Below, in pieces: positions 28,821-37,605 of a DNA stretch of 64,000 nucleotides. Both the position numbers and the translations under genes were made by a program. The stretch covers positions 3,924,501 through 3,988,500 of the forward strand of contig NZ_CP013264.1 in assembly GCF_001456115.1 (NCBI RefSeq), in the 5' to 3' direction. The notes beneath the pieces were generated by a model. That model was not told the DNA's origin. It searched no databases and saw nothing but the letters and a program-made list of their open reading frames with translations. The stretch's first letter is position 1, and each line of letters begins with the position of its first letter. The stretch is from Sphingobium baderi. GTDB lineage: Bacteria > Pseudomonadota > Alphaproteobacteria > Sphingomonadales > Sphingomonadaceae.

Positions 28821-29751
28821 ATCCGGCAATAGCTGGCGCGACCGCCTGTTCGGCGGCCTCAAGCGCACATCCGACAAACTCGGCGACAATCTCACCGGCC
28901 TTTTCACCAAGGCCGCGTTGGACGAGCAGACGCTGGACGAGATCGAGGAAGCGCTGATCGTCAGCGACCTTGGCCCCGCCATGGCCGCCCGCGTGCGCGA
29001 GCGCCTGTCCGAAGGGCGCTACAACCGCGAACTGACCGAGGAATATCTGCGCGAGATCATCGCGGAGGAGATCGAGAAGGTGCTGGCCCCGGTCGCCCGT
29101 CCGCTGGAGATCGAAGCCTTCCCGCGCCCACAGGTGATCCTCGTCATCGGCGTCAACGGTTCGGGCAAGACCACCACCATCGCCAAGCTGGCCAACCTGC
29201 TCCTGGAGCAGGATTATGGCGTGATGCTGGCGGCGGGCGACACCTTCCGCGCGGCGGCGATCGGACAACTCAAAGTCTGGGCCGACCGGCTCGGCATCCC
29301 CATCGTGGCGGGCAAGGAAGGCGGCGACGCGGCCGGCATCGTCTTTGATGCGGTTCGCCAGGCCACCGCGACCGGCATCGACGTGCTGATCGTGGACACG
29401 GCGGGACGCCTTCAGAACAAGACCGAGCTGATGGACGAGCTGGCGAAGATCCGCCGCGTGCTCGGCCGGTTGAACCCGGCGGCGCCGCATGACGTTGTGC
29501 TGGTGCTGGACGCCACCACGGGACAGAATGCATTGAGTCAGATCGAGGTGTTCAAGGAGGTGGCGCAGGTCACCGGCCTCGTCATGACCAAGCTGGACGG
29601 CACCGCGCGCGGCGGCGTGCTGGTCGCGGCGGCGGACAAATATCACCTGCCCATCCATGCCATCGGCGTCGGCGAGAAGATCGAGGATCTGCGCCCCTTC
29701 GACGCCGTGGATATGGCGAAAGCGATTGCGGGAACGGCCTATGCGCGCTGA
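28813..29751 (+). CDS. ftsY: Signal recognition particle receptor FtsY
   Basis: GTPase that docks SRP at the membrane. 312 residues from the ATG at 28813 (a TTG directly before it is also in frame). N domain then G domain: GVNGSGKTTT, DTFRAAA, DTAGRLQNK, TKLDGTARGG. The acidic A domain of E. coli FtsY is absent, as usual in alphaproteobacteria. Confidence 0.96.
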   Translation: MTESGNSWRDRLFGGLKRTSDKLGDNLTGLFTKAALDEQTLDEIEEALIVSDLGPAMAARVRERLSEGRYNRELTEEYLREIIAEEIEKVLAPVARPLEIEAFPRPQVILVIGVNGSGKTTTIAKLANLLLEQDYGVMLAAGDTFRAAAIGQLKVWADRLGIPIVAGKEGGDAAGIVFDAVRQATATGIDVLIVDTAGRLQNKTELMDELAKIRRVLGRLNPAAPHDVVLVLDATTGQNALSQIEVFKEVAQVTGLVMTKLDGTARGGVLVAAADKYHLPIHAIGVGEKIEDLRPFDAVDMAKAIAGTAYAR

Positions 29752-29775
29752 GAGGATGACGGAAGGTTCTTCCAT

Positions 29776-30435
29776 ATGACTGAAACCAATTCCACGCCCA
29801 AACCTGCCCACAATGGCACGCTCAGCCTGATGCTCGATTTCGGGCCGCTACTGGTCTTTTTCCTGACCTATAAAGGGGCGGGCTGGTTTTGGGGCGCGGG
29901 CAACCCGATCACCGCGATGACCTTCAGCACGGCCGCCTTCATGGCCGCAATCGTGATTGCTGTCATCCTGTCGAAGGTGAAGCTGGGCCGCGTGTCGCCG
30001 ATGCTGTGGCTGTCGGCGCTGCTGATCCTCTTTTTCGGTGGTCTCACCATTTATTTCCACGACCAGAGTTTCATCCAGATCAAGCCGACCATCATCTACG
30101 CTTTTTTCGCGCTGATGCTGTTCGCGGGACTGGTGCGCGGCAAGGCGCTGCTCAAATATCTGTTGCAGGCGGCCTATGACGGCCTGACCGAGGAAGGCTG
30201 GCTCAAGCTGTCGCGCAACTGGGCGCTGTTCTTCGTCGGCATGGCCGTGGCGAATGAAGTCATGCGCCGTTCGATGAGCTTCGACGCATGGCTGGCGGTC
30301 AAGGTGTGGGGCGTCACCATCGTGTCGATCGTCTTCGCCGCAGCCAATATCCCGATGCTGATGCGCCACGGCCTCGACATCGGGGACAAGCTGGACAGCG
30401 AAGATATCGGCGAAACCACGCCGCCGCAGGGATGA
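29776..30435 (+). CDS. yciB: Inner-membrane septation protein YciB/IspZ
   Basis: 219 residues with five or so transmembrane segments and the family N terminus LMLDFGPLLVFFLTYK, then FFGGLTIYFHDQSFIQIKPTIIY. The family affects cell-envelope synthesis and septation. 24 bases after ftsY on the same strand, so probably in the dapF-mtaB-ftsY transcript. Confidence 0.9.
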   Translation: MTETNSTPKPAHNGTLSLMLDFGPLLVFFLTYKGAGWFWGAGNPITAMTFSTAAFMAAIVIAVILSKVKLGRVSPMLWLSALLILFFGGLTIYFHDQSFIQIKPTIIYAFFALMLFAGLVRGKALLKYLLQAAYDGLTEEGWLKLSRNWALFFVGMAVANEVMRRSMSFDAWLAVKVWGVTIVSIVFAAANIPMLMRHGLDIGDKLDSEDIGETTPPQG

Positions 30436-30468
30436 TGGCGAGCGCCGTCCGGCGCCCGCCACGCCGGT

Positions 30469-31026
30469 TCAGGTGAAGTTGACCATGCAATAGAGCATCG
30501 CCAGCGACAGCAGGGTATTGGTCCGGCTGGCGATCATCGCCGTGGCCGCGGCCTTTGCCTTCGCCGCATCTTCAGCGGGAACGATGCCCAGCGCCTTCTT
30601 CTGGTTCGGCCAGATCACGAACCAGACATTGGCCGCCATGATGAGCGCCAGCCACATGCCGATGCCGATCAACAGGAAAGGCCCCTGCAACGTCAGCGCC
30701 TGCACGAGATATCCCGCCAGCCAGGCGACGATCAGGCCGGTCAGCACCGTGAACGCAGCCGCCCAGCGGAAGAAGAACAGGGCCGACGGCGCGATATGTT
30801 TCGACACGCCCGGCTTCAGTTCGGCCGGAATGCTCGGCATGGTCGGGATCTGCACGAAGTTGAAATAATAGAGCAGCCCGATCCAAGTGATGCCGAAGAA
30901 CAGGTGCAGCCAGCGGAATATGCTGTTGGCGTCCACCAGTCCGGCATGGGCGCCGAACATGACGACGATCGCGAGCAACAGACCCGCCGCGAGCACGAGA
31001 TGCAGATTTCCGAAGAATTTTGCCAT
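30469..31026 (-). CDS. Urate hydroxylase PuuD N-terminal-domain-like membrane protein
   Basis: 185 residues, about five transmembrane helices. Motifs NSIFRWLHLFFGITWIGLLYYFN and FFRWAAAFTVLTGL resemble the membrane domain of PuuD-type urate oxidases (Urate_ox_N family). The cytochrome c domain of full PuuD is missing and no purine-catabolism genes are adjacent, so urate oxidation is not supported; conserved histidines suggest a haem-binding membrane protein. Confidence 0.6.
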   Translation of the reverse strand: MAKFFGNLHLVLAAGLLLAIVVMFGAHAGLVDANSIFRWLHLFFGITWIGLLYYFNFVQIPTMPSIPAELKPGVSKHIAPSALFFFRWAAAFTVLTGLIVAWLAGYLVQALTLQGPFLLIGIGMWLALIMAANVWFVIWPNQKKALGIVPAEDAAKAKAAATAMIASRTNTLLSLAMLYCMVNFT

Positions 31027-31242
31027 GGCCCTACCCCCAGATTATCGTTCACCGCCACATTTTCCGGGCGGCCTAACCGGGAATATTAGGGTATCGTTAC
31101 GCCCCTGTCACATGGATATTTCCGCAAGCCTGAAAGAAAATATCTTTTTCCCGCCGCGCGATGAGACTGCTAGTGGCTCGGGAGCCTTCCGGCCGCATCG
31201 TCGTTATGCGGTCATCCCATCATGAACCCGAGGAGTTCCGAC

Positions 31243-31857
31243 ATGGCTTTTGTTCTGCCTGACCTGCCCTATGCCAAGGATGCCTTTGGCGACATTCTTT
31301 CCGCTGAAACCTTCGATTATCACCATGGCAAGCATCACAATGCCTATGTCGTGAAAGCCAATGAGCTGGTCGCCGCCGATCCCGCGCTTCAGGGCAAATC
31401 GCTGGTCGAGCTGATCAGGTCGTCCGAGGGCGGCCTGTTCAACCAGGTCGGACAGATCTGGAACCACACCTTCTACTGGCAGTCGCTCTCACCCAGCAAG
31501 ACTGCGCCCAGCGGCAAGCTGCTCGACCTCATCAACGACGCTTTCGGTTCGGTCGACGCCCTGATCGAAAAGCTGAAAGCCGAAGCCGTCGGCCACTTCG
31601 CCAGCGGCTGGGCCGCGCTGATCCTGAAGGACGGCAAGCTGGAAGTGACCAGCTACCATGACGCCGACACCCCGGTCGCGCATGAAGGTCATGCGCCGCT
31701 GCTGATCCTCGATGTGTGGGAACATGCCTATTATATCGACTATCGCAACGCCCGGCCCAACTATGCCGACCGCGTGCTCAAGGAAGCGATCAACTGGGAC
31801 TTCGCCGCCCAGAATCTTGACGGCAACGGCGTGAACCGCGCCGACCAGCCGGCCTGA
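31243..31857 (+). CDS. sodB: Superoxide dismutase (Fe)
   Basis: Cytosolic enzyme that dismutates superoxide. 204 residues from the ATG with an AGGAG site. Metal ligands H27 (YHHGKHH), H75 (IWNHTFYW), D157 and H161 (DVWEHAYYIDYRN). Iron preference is inferred from overall similarity to SodB; Mn-use cannot be excluded. A strong terminator follows. Confidence 0.95.
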   Translation: MAFVLPDLPYAKDAFGDILSAETFDYHHGKHHNAYVVKANELVAADPALQGKSLVELIRSSEGGLFNQVGQIWNHTFYWQSLSPSKTAPSGKLLDLINDAFGSVDALIEKLKAEAVGHFASGWAALILKDGKLEVTSYHDADTPVAHEGHAPLLILDVWEHAYYIDYRNARPNYADRVLKEAINWDFAAQNLDGNGVNRADQPA

Positions 31858-31866
31858 CAAGAATTG

Positions 31867-31898
31867 CGCCCGCCGCCAGGACCGCGGCGGGCGTTTTT
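31867..31898 (+). terminator. Rho-independent terminator after sodB
   Basis: CGCCCGCCGC (31867-31876), loop CAGGACC, GCGGCGGGCG (31884-31893), then TTTTT. A perfect 10-bp GC stem. Confidence 0.92.
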
Positions 31899-31958
31899 CC
31901 TGATTTTTCCGATCCATAAGGCCGACCGCGAACCTTTTCTTAACCGGTTTTGGGGACT

Positions 31959-32426
31959 ATGTTCCGTCAAATATGGGAACATGGAATGGATTTCGCCGAA
32001 CTACGTCGGCAGCATGATGAAATCAGCGAAACGGCAAAGCGGATCGCAGTCATCATCACCCAGAGCAGTCAACCCGTCGGCGTCAGCCAGCTTCGCTGGC
32101 AGCTTGCGCGGCAATTAATGACTCATCTCGCGCTGGAAGACCGCTTTCTTTACCCCGCCATGCAGCGCTGCCCGGACAGGAAAGCGCGTGAAACCGCCTC
32201 GAACCTCCAGGCCGAAACCGGGCAGTTGGCGGAAAGCTTTTCCCACTACATGTCCTCATGGAACGAGGATCGGATGATCCGGGAATGGCCAGCTTTCTGC
32301 ACGGAAACACGGGCGGTTCTCGACGCGCTGGCAGACCGGGTGACACGGGAAAACCGGATGCTTTATCCGCTCGCTGAACAGATGGCGCAGCAGGACCATC
32401 CCGTTTCGGCCCTCCGCGCCGGTTGA
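31959..32426 (+). CDS. Hemerythrin-domain protein
   Basis: 155 residues of four-helix-bundle type. Putative metal ligands: H in RRQHDE, HLALEDRFLYP (HxxxE) and the later NRMLYPLAE. Hemerythrin-like proteins bind a di-iron site and sense or carry O2 or NO. The start is uncertain: ATG at 31959 or at 31986 (MDFAELRRQHDE); an upstream TTG is also open. Adjacent to sodB, consistent with oxidative stress. Confidence 0.7.
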   Translation: MFRQIWEHGMDFAELRRQHDEISETAKRIAVIITQSSQPVGVSQLRWQLARQLMTHLALEDRFLYPAMQRCPDRKARETASNLQAETGQLAESFSHYMSSWNEDRMIREWPAFCTETRAVLDALADRVTRENRMLYPLAEQMAQQDHPVSALRAG

Positions 32427-32430
32427 TTGC

Positions 32431-32742
32431 TTAGTCAGCAGGCGAGGCCAGGTCGAGATCGCGGGCCAGGTCATCCAGATCCGCGCCGGGCCGCACCAGC
32501 AGCCATTCGCGGCTATCCGCGCCGTTGACCACGGTTACCGCGCCCTTGGGGCAAATGCCCAGACAATTGACCTCGACGATGCCGGCAGCCGCCTTGCGAC
32601 CCTTTTTGAGCTTCAGGCGGCGGCGCAGCGCCTTGGCCAGCCGTTCATCCCCATTGGGGCCGAAGCCGCCGTCCAGCTTCTTCGAGCATTTGCGGCAGAC
32701 CAGAACCGCGTTGGACCAGTTCGACCGGACGTGATCTTTCAA
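32431..32742 (-). CDS. Thioredoxin-like [2Fe-2S] ferredoxin-type protein
   Basis: About 104 residues with the cysteine pattern CRKC ... C-x3-C (NCLGICPKGAV) of the thioredoxin-fold (Shethna-like) ferredoxins. Two starts are possible: a TTG at 32742 that overlaps the upstream stop as ATTGA, and an ATG at 32766 that would overlap the upstream gene by 28 bases. Redox role inferred. The partner is unknown. Confidence 0.65.
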   Translation of the reverse strand: MKDHVRSNWSNAVLVCRKCSKKLDGGFGPNGDERLAKALRRRLKLKKGRKAAAGIVEVNCLGICPKGAVTVVNGADSREWLLVRPGADLDDLARDLDLASPAD

Positions 32743-33287
32743 TCCGCCCGCTCCCGCGGCTTCCATGTCCGCCGCTCTTCAGCCGCGCGCAGCACTTCAT
32801 AGGCGGCCTGGATGGTCTGGAAACGGATGGCGGCCTGTGCGTCGCCGGGTTTCACATCGGGGTGGTTTTCCTTGGCAAGGCGACGCCAGCTTTTCTTCAC
32901 TGCCTCGAAATCGACGTCATCCTCAAGCTCCAACGCCTTGAGGGCATTAAGCTCGTCGCGCGAACGGCTGCCATCTCCGGGGCCGCCCCAGCCATGATAG
33001 GCGCTCGACTGATAGCCGTTCGCCTCCCGCTGCTCGTCCCGTTCGCGCTGTTCCCGCTCCTCCTGATCGAGGCCCTGAAAATAGTCCCAATTGCGGTTAT
33101 ATTCCCCGGCATGATCCGCGCAGAAGTACCAGCGTTCGCGGCTGTTGGGCGATTTGGGCGCAGGGCAATCGCCGGGCCGGTCGCAACCGTGCCGGTCGCA
33201 CAACCGCACCGCCTGCGCCTCACGCGTCGCGCCATAACTGCGCCAGCGGGGAAAGCCCCAGTCATTCGATCGCCCGTTTCGTGCCAT
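32739..33287 (-). CDS. J-domain protein with N-terminal Cys/His region
   Basis: 182 residues. The C terminus (about 118-175) is a J domain with ENHPDVKPGD (HPD). The N-terminal half has CDRHGCDRPGDC and WYFCADH, a possible zinc site. It would recruit DnaK to a client; the client is unknown, but coupling to the ferredoxin-like gene downstream suggests Fe-S or redox proteins. That link is inference. Confidence 0.75.
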   Translation of the reverse strand: MARNGRSNDWGFPRWRSYGATREAQAVRLCDRHGCDRPGDCPAPKSPNSRERWYFCADHAGEYNRNWDYFQGLDQEEREQRERDEQREANGYQSSAYHGWGGPGDGSRSRDELNALKALELEDDVDFEAVKKSWRRLAKENHPDVKPGDAQAAIRFQTIQAAYEVLRAAEERRTWKPRERAD

Positions 33288-33341
33288 ATCACCAAATTAG
33301 GAAAGCGGAGCGACAAACGCCACCCCGGAGAAATCAAAATG

Positions 33342-33737
33342 CCAGAGGGCCTGTAAGCCGGGTTCTGTCCACCCCTTGCGGGGATAGGCGACCATTCCTC
33401 TAGGGGACGGATTGCTCCGCCCCTCAAGCAACCAACCCGGGCGGTCTCGGCCGAAACAGGCCTAGCAGTCGAGCTGCGCGCCGCCCCTATTCGGTCTTGC
33501 TCCCGGTGGGGTTTACCGTGCCGTCTTCCGTTGCCGGAGACGCGGTGCGCTCTTACCGCACCCTTTCAATTTCGCCTGCCCGAAGGCTTAGTCTCAAAGA
33601 CTGGGCGACCTGCTTTCTGTTGCACTGTCCCTTGGATCACTCCAGCCGGCCGTTAGCCGGCACCGTCATTTCGTGGAGCCCGGACTTTCCTCGCCGTGAA
33701 AGTACCTCTCCACGCCGCGGTCGCCCGGCCCTCTGGC
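33342..33737 (-). ncRNA. rnpB: RNase P RNA
   Basis: Minus strand runs from CCAGAGGGCC (complement at 33728-33737) to GGCCCTCTGG at 33342-33350, the P1 stem. Conserved blocks follow in order: GAGGAAAGTCCGGGCTCC, the ACAGTGCAACAGAAAGCA region, GCGGTAAGAGCGCACC, the GGTAAACCCC segment and the 3' end ACAGAACCCGGCTTACAGG. About 396 nt, bacterial type A. It is the catalytic RNA for tRNA 5' maturation. A T-rich tract follows the 3' end. Confidence 0.95.
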
Positions 33738-33765
33738 ACGGCGGCCTATACAGGCACAGCATGCC

Positions 33766-34464
33766 TCAGTCATCCCCCATCGGTTTGGGCAGCAATAAGG
33801 CCAGCAGGATAGCGCGGCATTCCCCGTCGACGATCCCGTCGATCAGTTCCGGCCGGAAGCGCCGCTGAAAGGCGACCACGGCTGCCTGCGGCTCGGCAAT
33901 GTCATAGCCGAACCGCTCCAGCGCCAGCATGAAACCGCCGTCCGACCAATGCGGGTCCATCAGGTTCTTCGTCGGGCGCGGCAGGGCCAGGCGCAGGCGG
34001 GCGAGCTGCCCCCAGGGGAAAAGCTCGCCGGGGTCCTGCTTGCGCGCGGGGGCGATGTCGCTGTGACCGACGATATTGCCGCGCGTGATCTTCCGCCGCT
34101 GCACGATGTCGTGGATCAGCGGGATCAGCGCGCTCATCTGCGTCTCCGGGAAAGGGCGGTATCCCCATTCATGGCCGGGATTGACGATCTCTATCCCGAT
34201 GCTGGCGGAATTCACGTCGTCGATGCCGCGCCAATGGGATCGGCCCGCATGCCATGCGCGCTTTTCCTCATCCACCATATGAATGATCTGCCCGTCCTCG
34301 GTCACGACATAATGCGCCGAAACCTTCGATTCCGGGTTGGCGAGCCAGTTGATCGCGCTCGCCGCGTCCGGCATCCCGGTATAGTGCAGCACCAGCAGGG
34401 ATATGGGCAGGCTGCGCTCGTCGAAATTGGGCGAGGGCGTTTCGATCATCGGAATATCTGTCAT
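33766..34464 (-). CDS. N-acetylmuramoyl-L-alanine amidase (AmpD type)
   Basis: 232 residues; Amidase_2 domain with Zn ligands H27 (LVLHYT), H134 (IVGHSD) and D144 (KQDPG). C-terminal 60 residues form a small peptidoglycan-binding-like domain (ALERFGYDIAEPQAAVVAFQRRF). No signal peptide, so likely a cytosolic anhydromuropeptide amidase that recycles cell wall, as AmpD does. Confidence 0.88.
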   Translation of the reverse strand: MTDIPMIETPSPNFDERSLPISLLVLHYTGMPDAASAINWLANPESKVSAHYVVTEDGQIIHMVDEEKRAWHAGRSHWRGIDDVNSASIGIEIVNPGHEWGYRPFPETQMSALIPLIHDIVQRRKITRGNIVGHSDIAPARKQDPGELFPWGQLARLRLALPRPTKNLMDPHWSDGGFMLALERFGYDIAEPQAAVVAFQRRFRPELIDGIVDGECRAILLALLLPKPMGDD

Positions 34465-34602
34465 CGGGAAAGGCCAGTCACCACAAGCTCTCGATCATCG
34501 CGCCCTTTCCGGCTCACTTTTCATGAAGCGGCTTCTGTCGGGACAATGGCGTAGAGCCGCCCGTCAATCAAGCATGGTGAAGCGGAAAGCCCGCCTTGAC
34601 GA

Positions 34603-35484
34603 TCATATCCCCTGCCGCATCGGCCCGCCCGCGCAGGCCGACAGGGACACCGGACGGCGATAAGCGCCCCTGAATTGGGGATGCGCGACGAAGGGGTCGC
34701 CATGCCCCATCGCCGTTTCCCCCGCGCCCAGCAACAGGACGGAATGATCGTGACTGTGCCGTGTGAGCAGATCGAACATTCGTTGCCGACGGTCGTGCGC
34801 GAAATACAGCATCACATTACGGCACAGCAGAAGATCATAGGCGCCGGTGGGCGCAAGGGGGGCGAGCAGATTATCCCGCCGGAAATCGATCATCCCGCGC
34901 AATCGGGCATGGGCGCGCCAGCCGCCCGCGACCGGTTCGAACCATTGGATGAGGTCATTGACGGCCAGTCCCCTCTGAACATCCATTTGGGGGAATATCC
35001 CGGCCCGCGCGCGCTCGATCGCGGTTGCGGAAATATCGGTGGCCAATATCTCCACGCGCCAATCGCCCCAGCGTTCCGCGTCGTTGCAAAGCTGGATGGC
35101 GAGCGAATAGGCCTCTTGCCCGGTGGAGCAGCCCGCGCTCCAGATACGCAAGCGACGGTCCTGCCGGCGCGCATGGATGTCCGGCAATATCTGCCCCCGG
35201 ATCATCTCGAAAATCTGGAGGTCGCGGAAAAAACTGCTTTCATTGTTCAGCAGCGCATCGACGACTTCCGCCTCCAGGCGCGGATCGCGGTGACGCGCCA
35301 GATGCGCCGCGAGCGTCTCCACATCCTTGAAGCCATGGACGCGCAGCATCGGCTTGAGCGCGGTTTCCGCCCGCCATCCCCGCTGGGGCGATAGACGCTG
35401 TCCCGTCCGGTCCTCCAGCAAATCGGACAACAGGCGGATGCCGCCATCCTGCATGGACGATCCCGAAGGCACGGCGGCCGTCAA
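34603..35484 (-). CDS. cheR: Chemotaxis protein methyltransferase CheR
   Basis: Adds methyl groups from SAM to glutamates on receptors. 293 residues; N-terminal helical domain, then NNESSFFRDLQIFE, the SAM site IWSAGCSTGQEAYSLA and CRNVMLYF. It overlaps cheB by four bases (ATGA). Last gene of the che cluster. Confidence 0.93.
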   Translation of the reverse strand: MTAAVPSGSSMQDGGIRLLSDLLEDRTGQRLSPQRGWRAETALKPMLRVHGFKDVETLAAHLARHRDPRLEAEVVDALLNNESSFFRDLQIFEMIRGQILPDIHARRQDRRLRIWSAGCSTGQEAYSLAIQLCNDAERWGDWRVEILATDISATAIERARAGIFPQMDVQRGLAVNDLIQWFEPVAGGWRAHARLRGMIDFRRDNLLAPLAPTGAYDLLLCRNVMLYFAHDRRQRMFDLLTRHSHDHSVLLLGAGETAMGHGDPFVAHPQFRGAYRRPVSLSACAGGPMRQGI

Positions 35485-36578
35485 GAGCGTATCTTCCCCT
35501 GCCGCGCGACAAAAGCCATGATCGTTCGCGGCTCAAGCAGCGCGCAGCTTAGTCCCGCAGAGGCGACCGCCCCGGGCATTCCCCATACGACGCTGCTGGC
35601 TTCGTCCTGCGCGACGATCCAGCCGCCAGCGGCCACGATTTCCCTTGCTCCCGCCGTCCCGTCGCGCCCCATGCCGGTGAGGACGATGCCTGCGCCGCCC
35701 GCGCCATAGATTTGCGCGATGCTGGAAAACATGGGGTCCACACCCGGCAGATTGCCCGATGGTGTGCGTTCGGGCGTGAGCTGGACGCATATCCGCCGCC
35801 TCAGATCGCGCCGCAGCCGCAGATTGGCGTCACCCGGAGCCACATAGACCGTATCGGGTTCCAGCACGTCGCCCTGCTCTGCAACCTTGACCTTGAGGCT
35901 GGTCATGAGCGCCAGTTGCTGCGCGAAATAAAGCGTGAAGCTTGCAGGAAGGTGCTGGGTCAGCAAAATCGGCACGCCCAAAGGCTCGGAAAGACCCGCG
36001 AACAGCAGGTTCAGCGCATGGATGCCGCCCGTCGACGCGCCAATCCCCAGGCAAGCCAGCGGAAGGGCGGCCGAAGCCACAGCCATTGGCGGCGGGGGCC
36101 GTTGCGGCTCCGTTTCCCGTTCCGGCAGAGCCAGCAAATTGCCATGCAGCAGCCGTTTGAGCCGTTCAATCAACGCCTGCGGGAATTGCTCGCCGAAGCT
36201 GCCGCTGTGCGGTTTGGACAGGATATCGCTTGCGCCAAGGGCAAGGGCCTGGACAGCAACGGCGCTTCCCGCCTCGCAATTGCCCGAGAGGATCGCCACC
36301 CTGGCGCGCGGACACGCCTGAAGAATGGCAGGCAGCGCCGCCAGTCCGCTCTGACCGGGCAATTCTATGTCCAGCAACACCAGATCGACCGGGAACTCCG
36401 CAAGATAATGCAGGGCCTGTTCGGCATTATTGATCTTCTGCACGACGGTGAAGGCCGGATCGCTGTTCAATATCCGTTCGATGACGGTGCGGACGACCAC
36501 CGAATCGTCGACCACCAGCACGCGCGCGACCGGAACGGCGGCGGCTGTGTTATGGAGGATCGGAACAATGGCATTCAT
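35481..36578 (-). CDS. cheB: Chemotaxis methylesterase CheB
   Basis: 365 residues: receiver domain with phosphoacceptor D70 (LVLLDIELPG), a linker rich in Pro/Glu (about 150-165) and a C-terminal esterase with catalytic S182 (GASTGG), H209 (TQHLP) and D306 (GMGRDG). Removes receptor methyl groups and is activated by CheA phosphorylation. Upstream gap to cheY is about 140 bases. Confidence 0.94.
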   Translation of the reverse strand: MNAIVPILHNTAAAVPVARVLVVDDSVVVRTVIERILNSDPAFTVVQKINNAEQALHYLAEFPVDLVLLDIELPGQSGLAALPAILQACPRARVAILSGNCEAGSAVAVQALALGASDILSKPHSGSFGEQFPQALIERLKRLLHGNLLALPERETEPQRPPPPMAVASAALPLACLGIGASTGGIHALNLLFAGLSEPLGVPILLTQHLPASFTLYFAQQLALMTSLKVKVAEQGDVLEPDTVYVAPGDANLRLRRDLRRRICVQLTPERTPSGNLPGVDPMFSSIAQIYGAGGAGIVLTGMGRDGTAGAREIVAAGGWIVAQDEASSVVWGMPGAVASAGLSCALLEPRTIMAFVARQGKIRS

Positions 36579-36719
36579 GGACGAAGAAACTTTCCGAACG
36601 GGAACAACAAGAGATCGGACGCTGGCAGACGATCCTGCTGCGCTGCGTTATATCCGATGCATGTCTCTCCAGTCTTTATCATGCCGTTTTCGCGGAAGCG
36701 GCTCCCGTTTTGCGCCGCT

Positions 36720-37085
36720 TCAGATCACACCGACGATGGCCAGCTTGCTTTCCAGCGTTTCGCGATCGAAAGGCTTCATAACATATTCGTCGGCCCCCGC
36801 CTCGACCGCCGCCTTTATGTGACCGATGCCATTTTCGGTCGTGCAGAATATGACCTTGGGCCGCGTATCGATCCGAGCGCTGGACAAGGCCCTGAGGAAT
36901 TCCATGCCGCTCATCACCGGCATGTTCCAATCCAGCAAGACCACGTCCGGGGCCGATTCTTCGCACTGGATCAACGCATCCTGCCCGTCCACCGCCTCGC
37001 GAACCGACAGGTCGAGCGATTCCAGTATATGGCGTGCGACTTTACGTATGACCTTGGAGTCGTCGACCACCAGGCAGCTTTTCAT
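36720..37085 (-). CDS. cheY: Chemotaxis response regulator CheY
   Basis: 121-residue single-domain receiver with acidic pocket D8-D9 (VVDDS), phosphoacceptor D52 (LLDWNMP), T82/T83 and K104 (YVMKPF). Phosphorylated by CheA; would bind the flagellar switch, but no motility genes are in this window. Confidence 0.93.
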   Translation of the reverse strand: MKSCLVVDDSKVIRKVARHILESLDLSVREAVDGQDALIQCEESAPDVVLLDWNMPVMSGMEFLRALSSARIDTRPKVIFCTTENGIGHIKAAVEAGADEYVMKPFDRETLESKLAIVGVI

Positions 37086-37167
37086 GATGCGTCCCTTGCG
37101 TTTTTTCTTGTTGAGGGTGCGGATTTAACGTCGAAAGCCAAGCAAATGGTAAACATCTCTCATTCCC

Positions 37168-37605
37168 TCAGGCCGCCTGGCCCACGATCCCGCTCTCCAG
37201 AAAGGCGGAGGGCGAAACCAGTAGCCAAGGCAATTCCGCATGTTCCACGAGCGCGCGGGCATAGGGCTTCCAGACCGGGTCGAGCTGACCGCGCAGAGGC
37301 AGCGCCCCGCCGGGCGCCCGGCAGATGTCCGACACCTCATCGACCATCAGCGCATAGCTGTGCCCGCCGATGGCGGCGATGATGGCCAGTCCCCGTTTGT
37401 CGGCAGGCGTGGGCGCGCCATATATCAGCGCGGCAACGTCGATAACGGTCAGGACGCGGCTACGCAGGGCCGACAGTCCGGCGACATGGCCGCCAAGGCC
37501 GGGCACCGGCGAAATGTCGATCAGCCTGACCACGGCCTCCACTTCCTCCGCCGCGATCGCCACCCGCGTTCCCGCCAGGGTGGCGAAGAGATGAAGCTGT
37601 TTCAT
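37168..37605 (-). CDS. cheW: Chemotaxis coupling protein CheW
   Basis: 145 residues from the ATG at 37605, which overlaps the cheA stop as TAATG. SH3-like CheW fold: LHLFATLAGTRVAIAAEEVEAV, GLSALRSRVLTVIDVAALI, YALMVDEVSDI. It links CheA to receptors. Translational coupling to cheA balances the pair. Confidence 0.9.
   Translation of the reverse strand: MKQLHLFATLAGTRVAIAAEEVEAVVRLIDISPVPGLGGHVAGLSALRSRVLTVIDVAALIYGAPTPADKRGLAIIAAIGGHSYALMVDEVSDICRAPGGALPLRGQLDPVWKPYARALVEHAELPWLLVSPSAFLESGIVGQAA

Noticed and set aside
26514..28982. 822-codon minus-strand frame, the longest open frame in the window
   Set aside because: Covers dapF and mtaB in antisense; both have complete catalytic motifs. 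Shadow due to GC bias.
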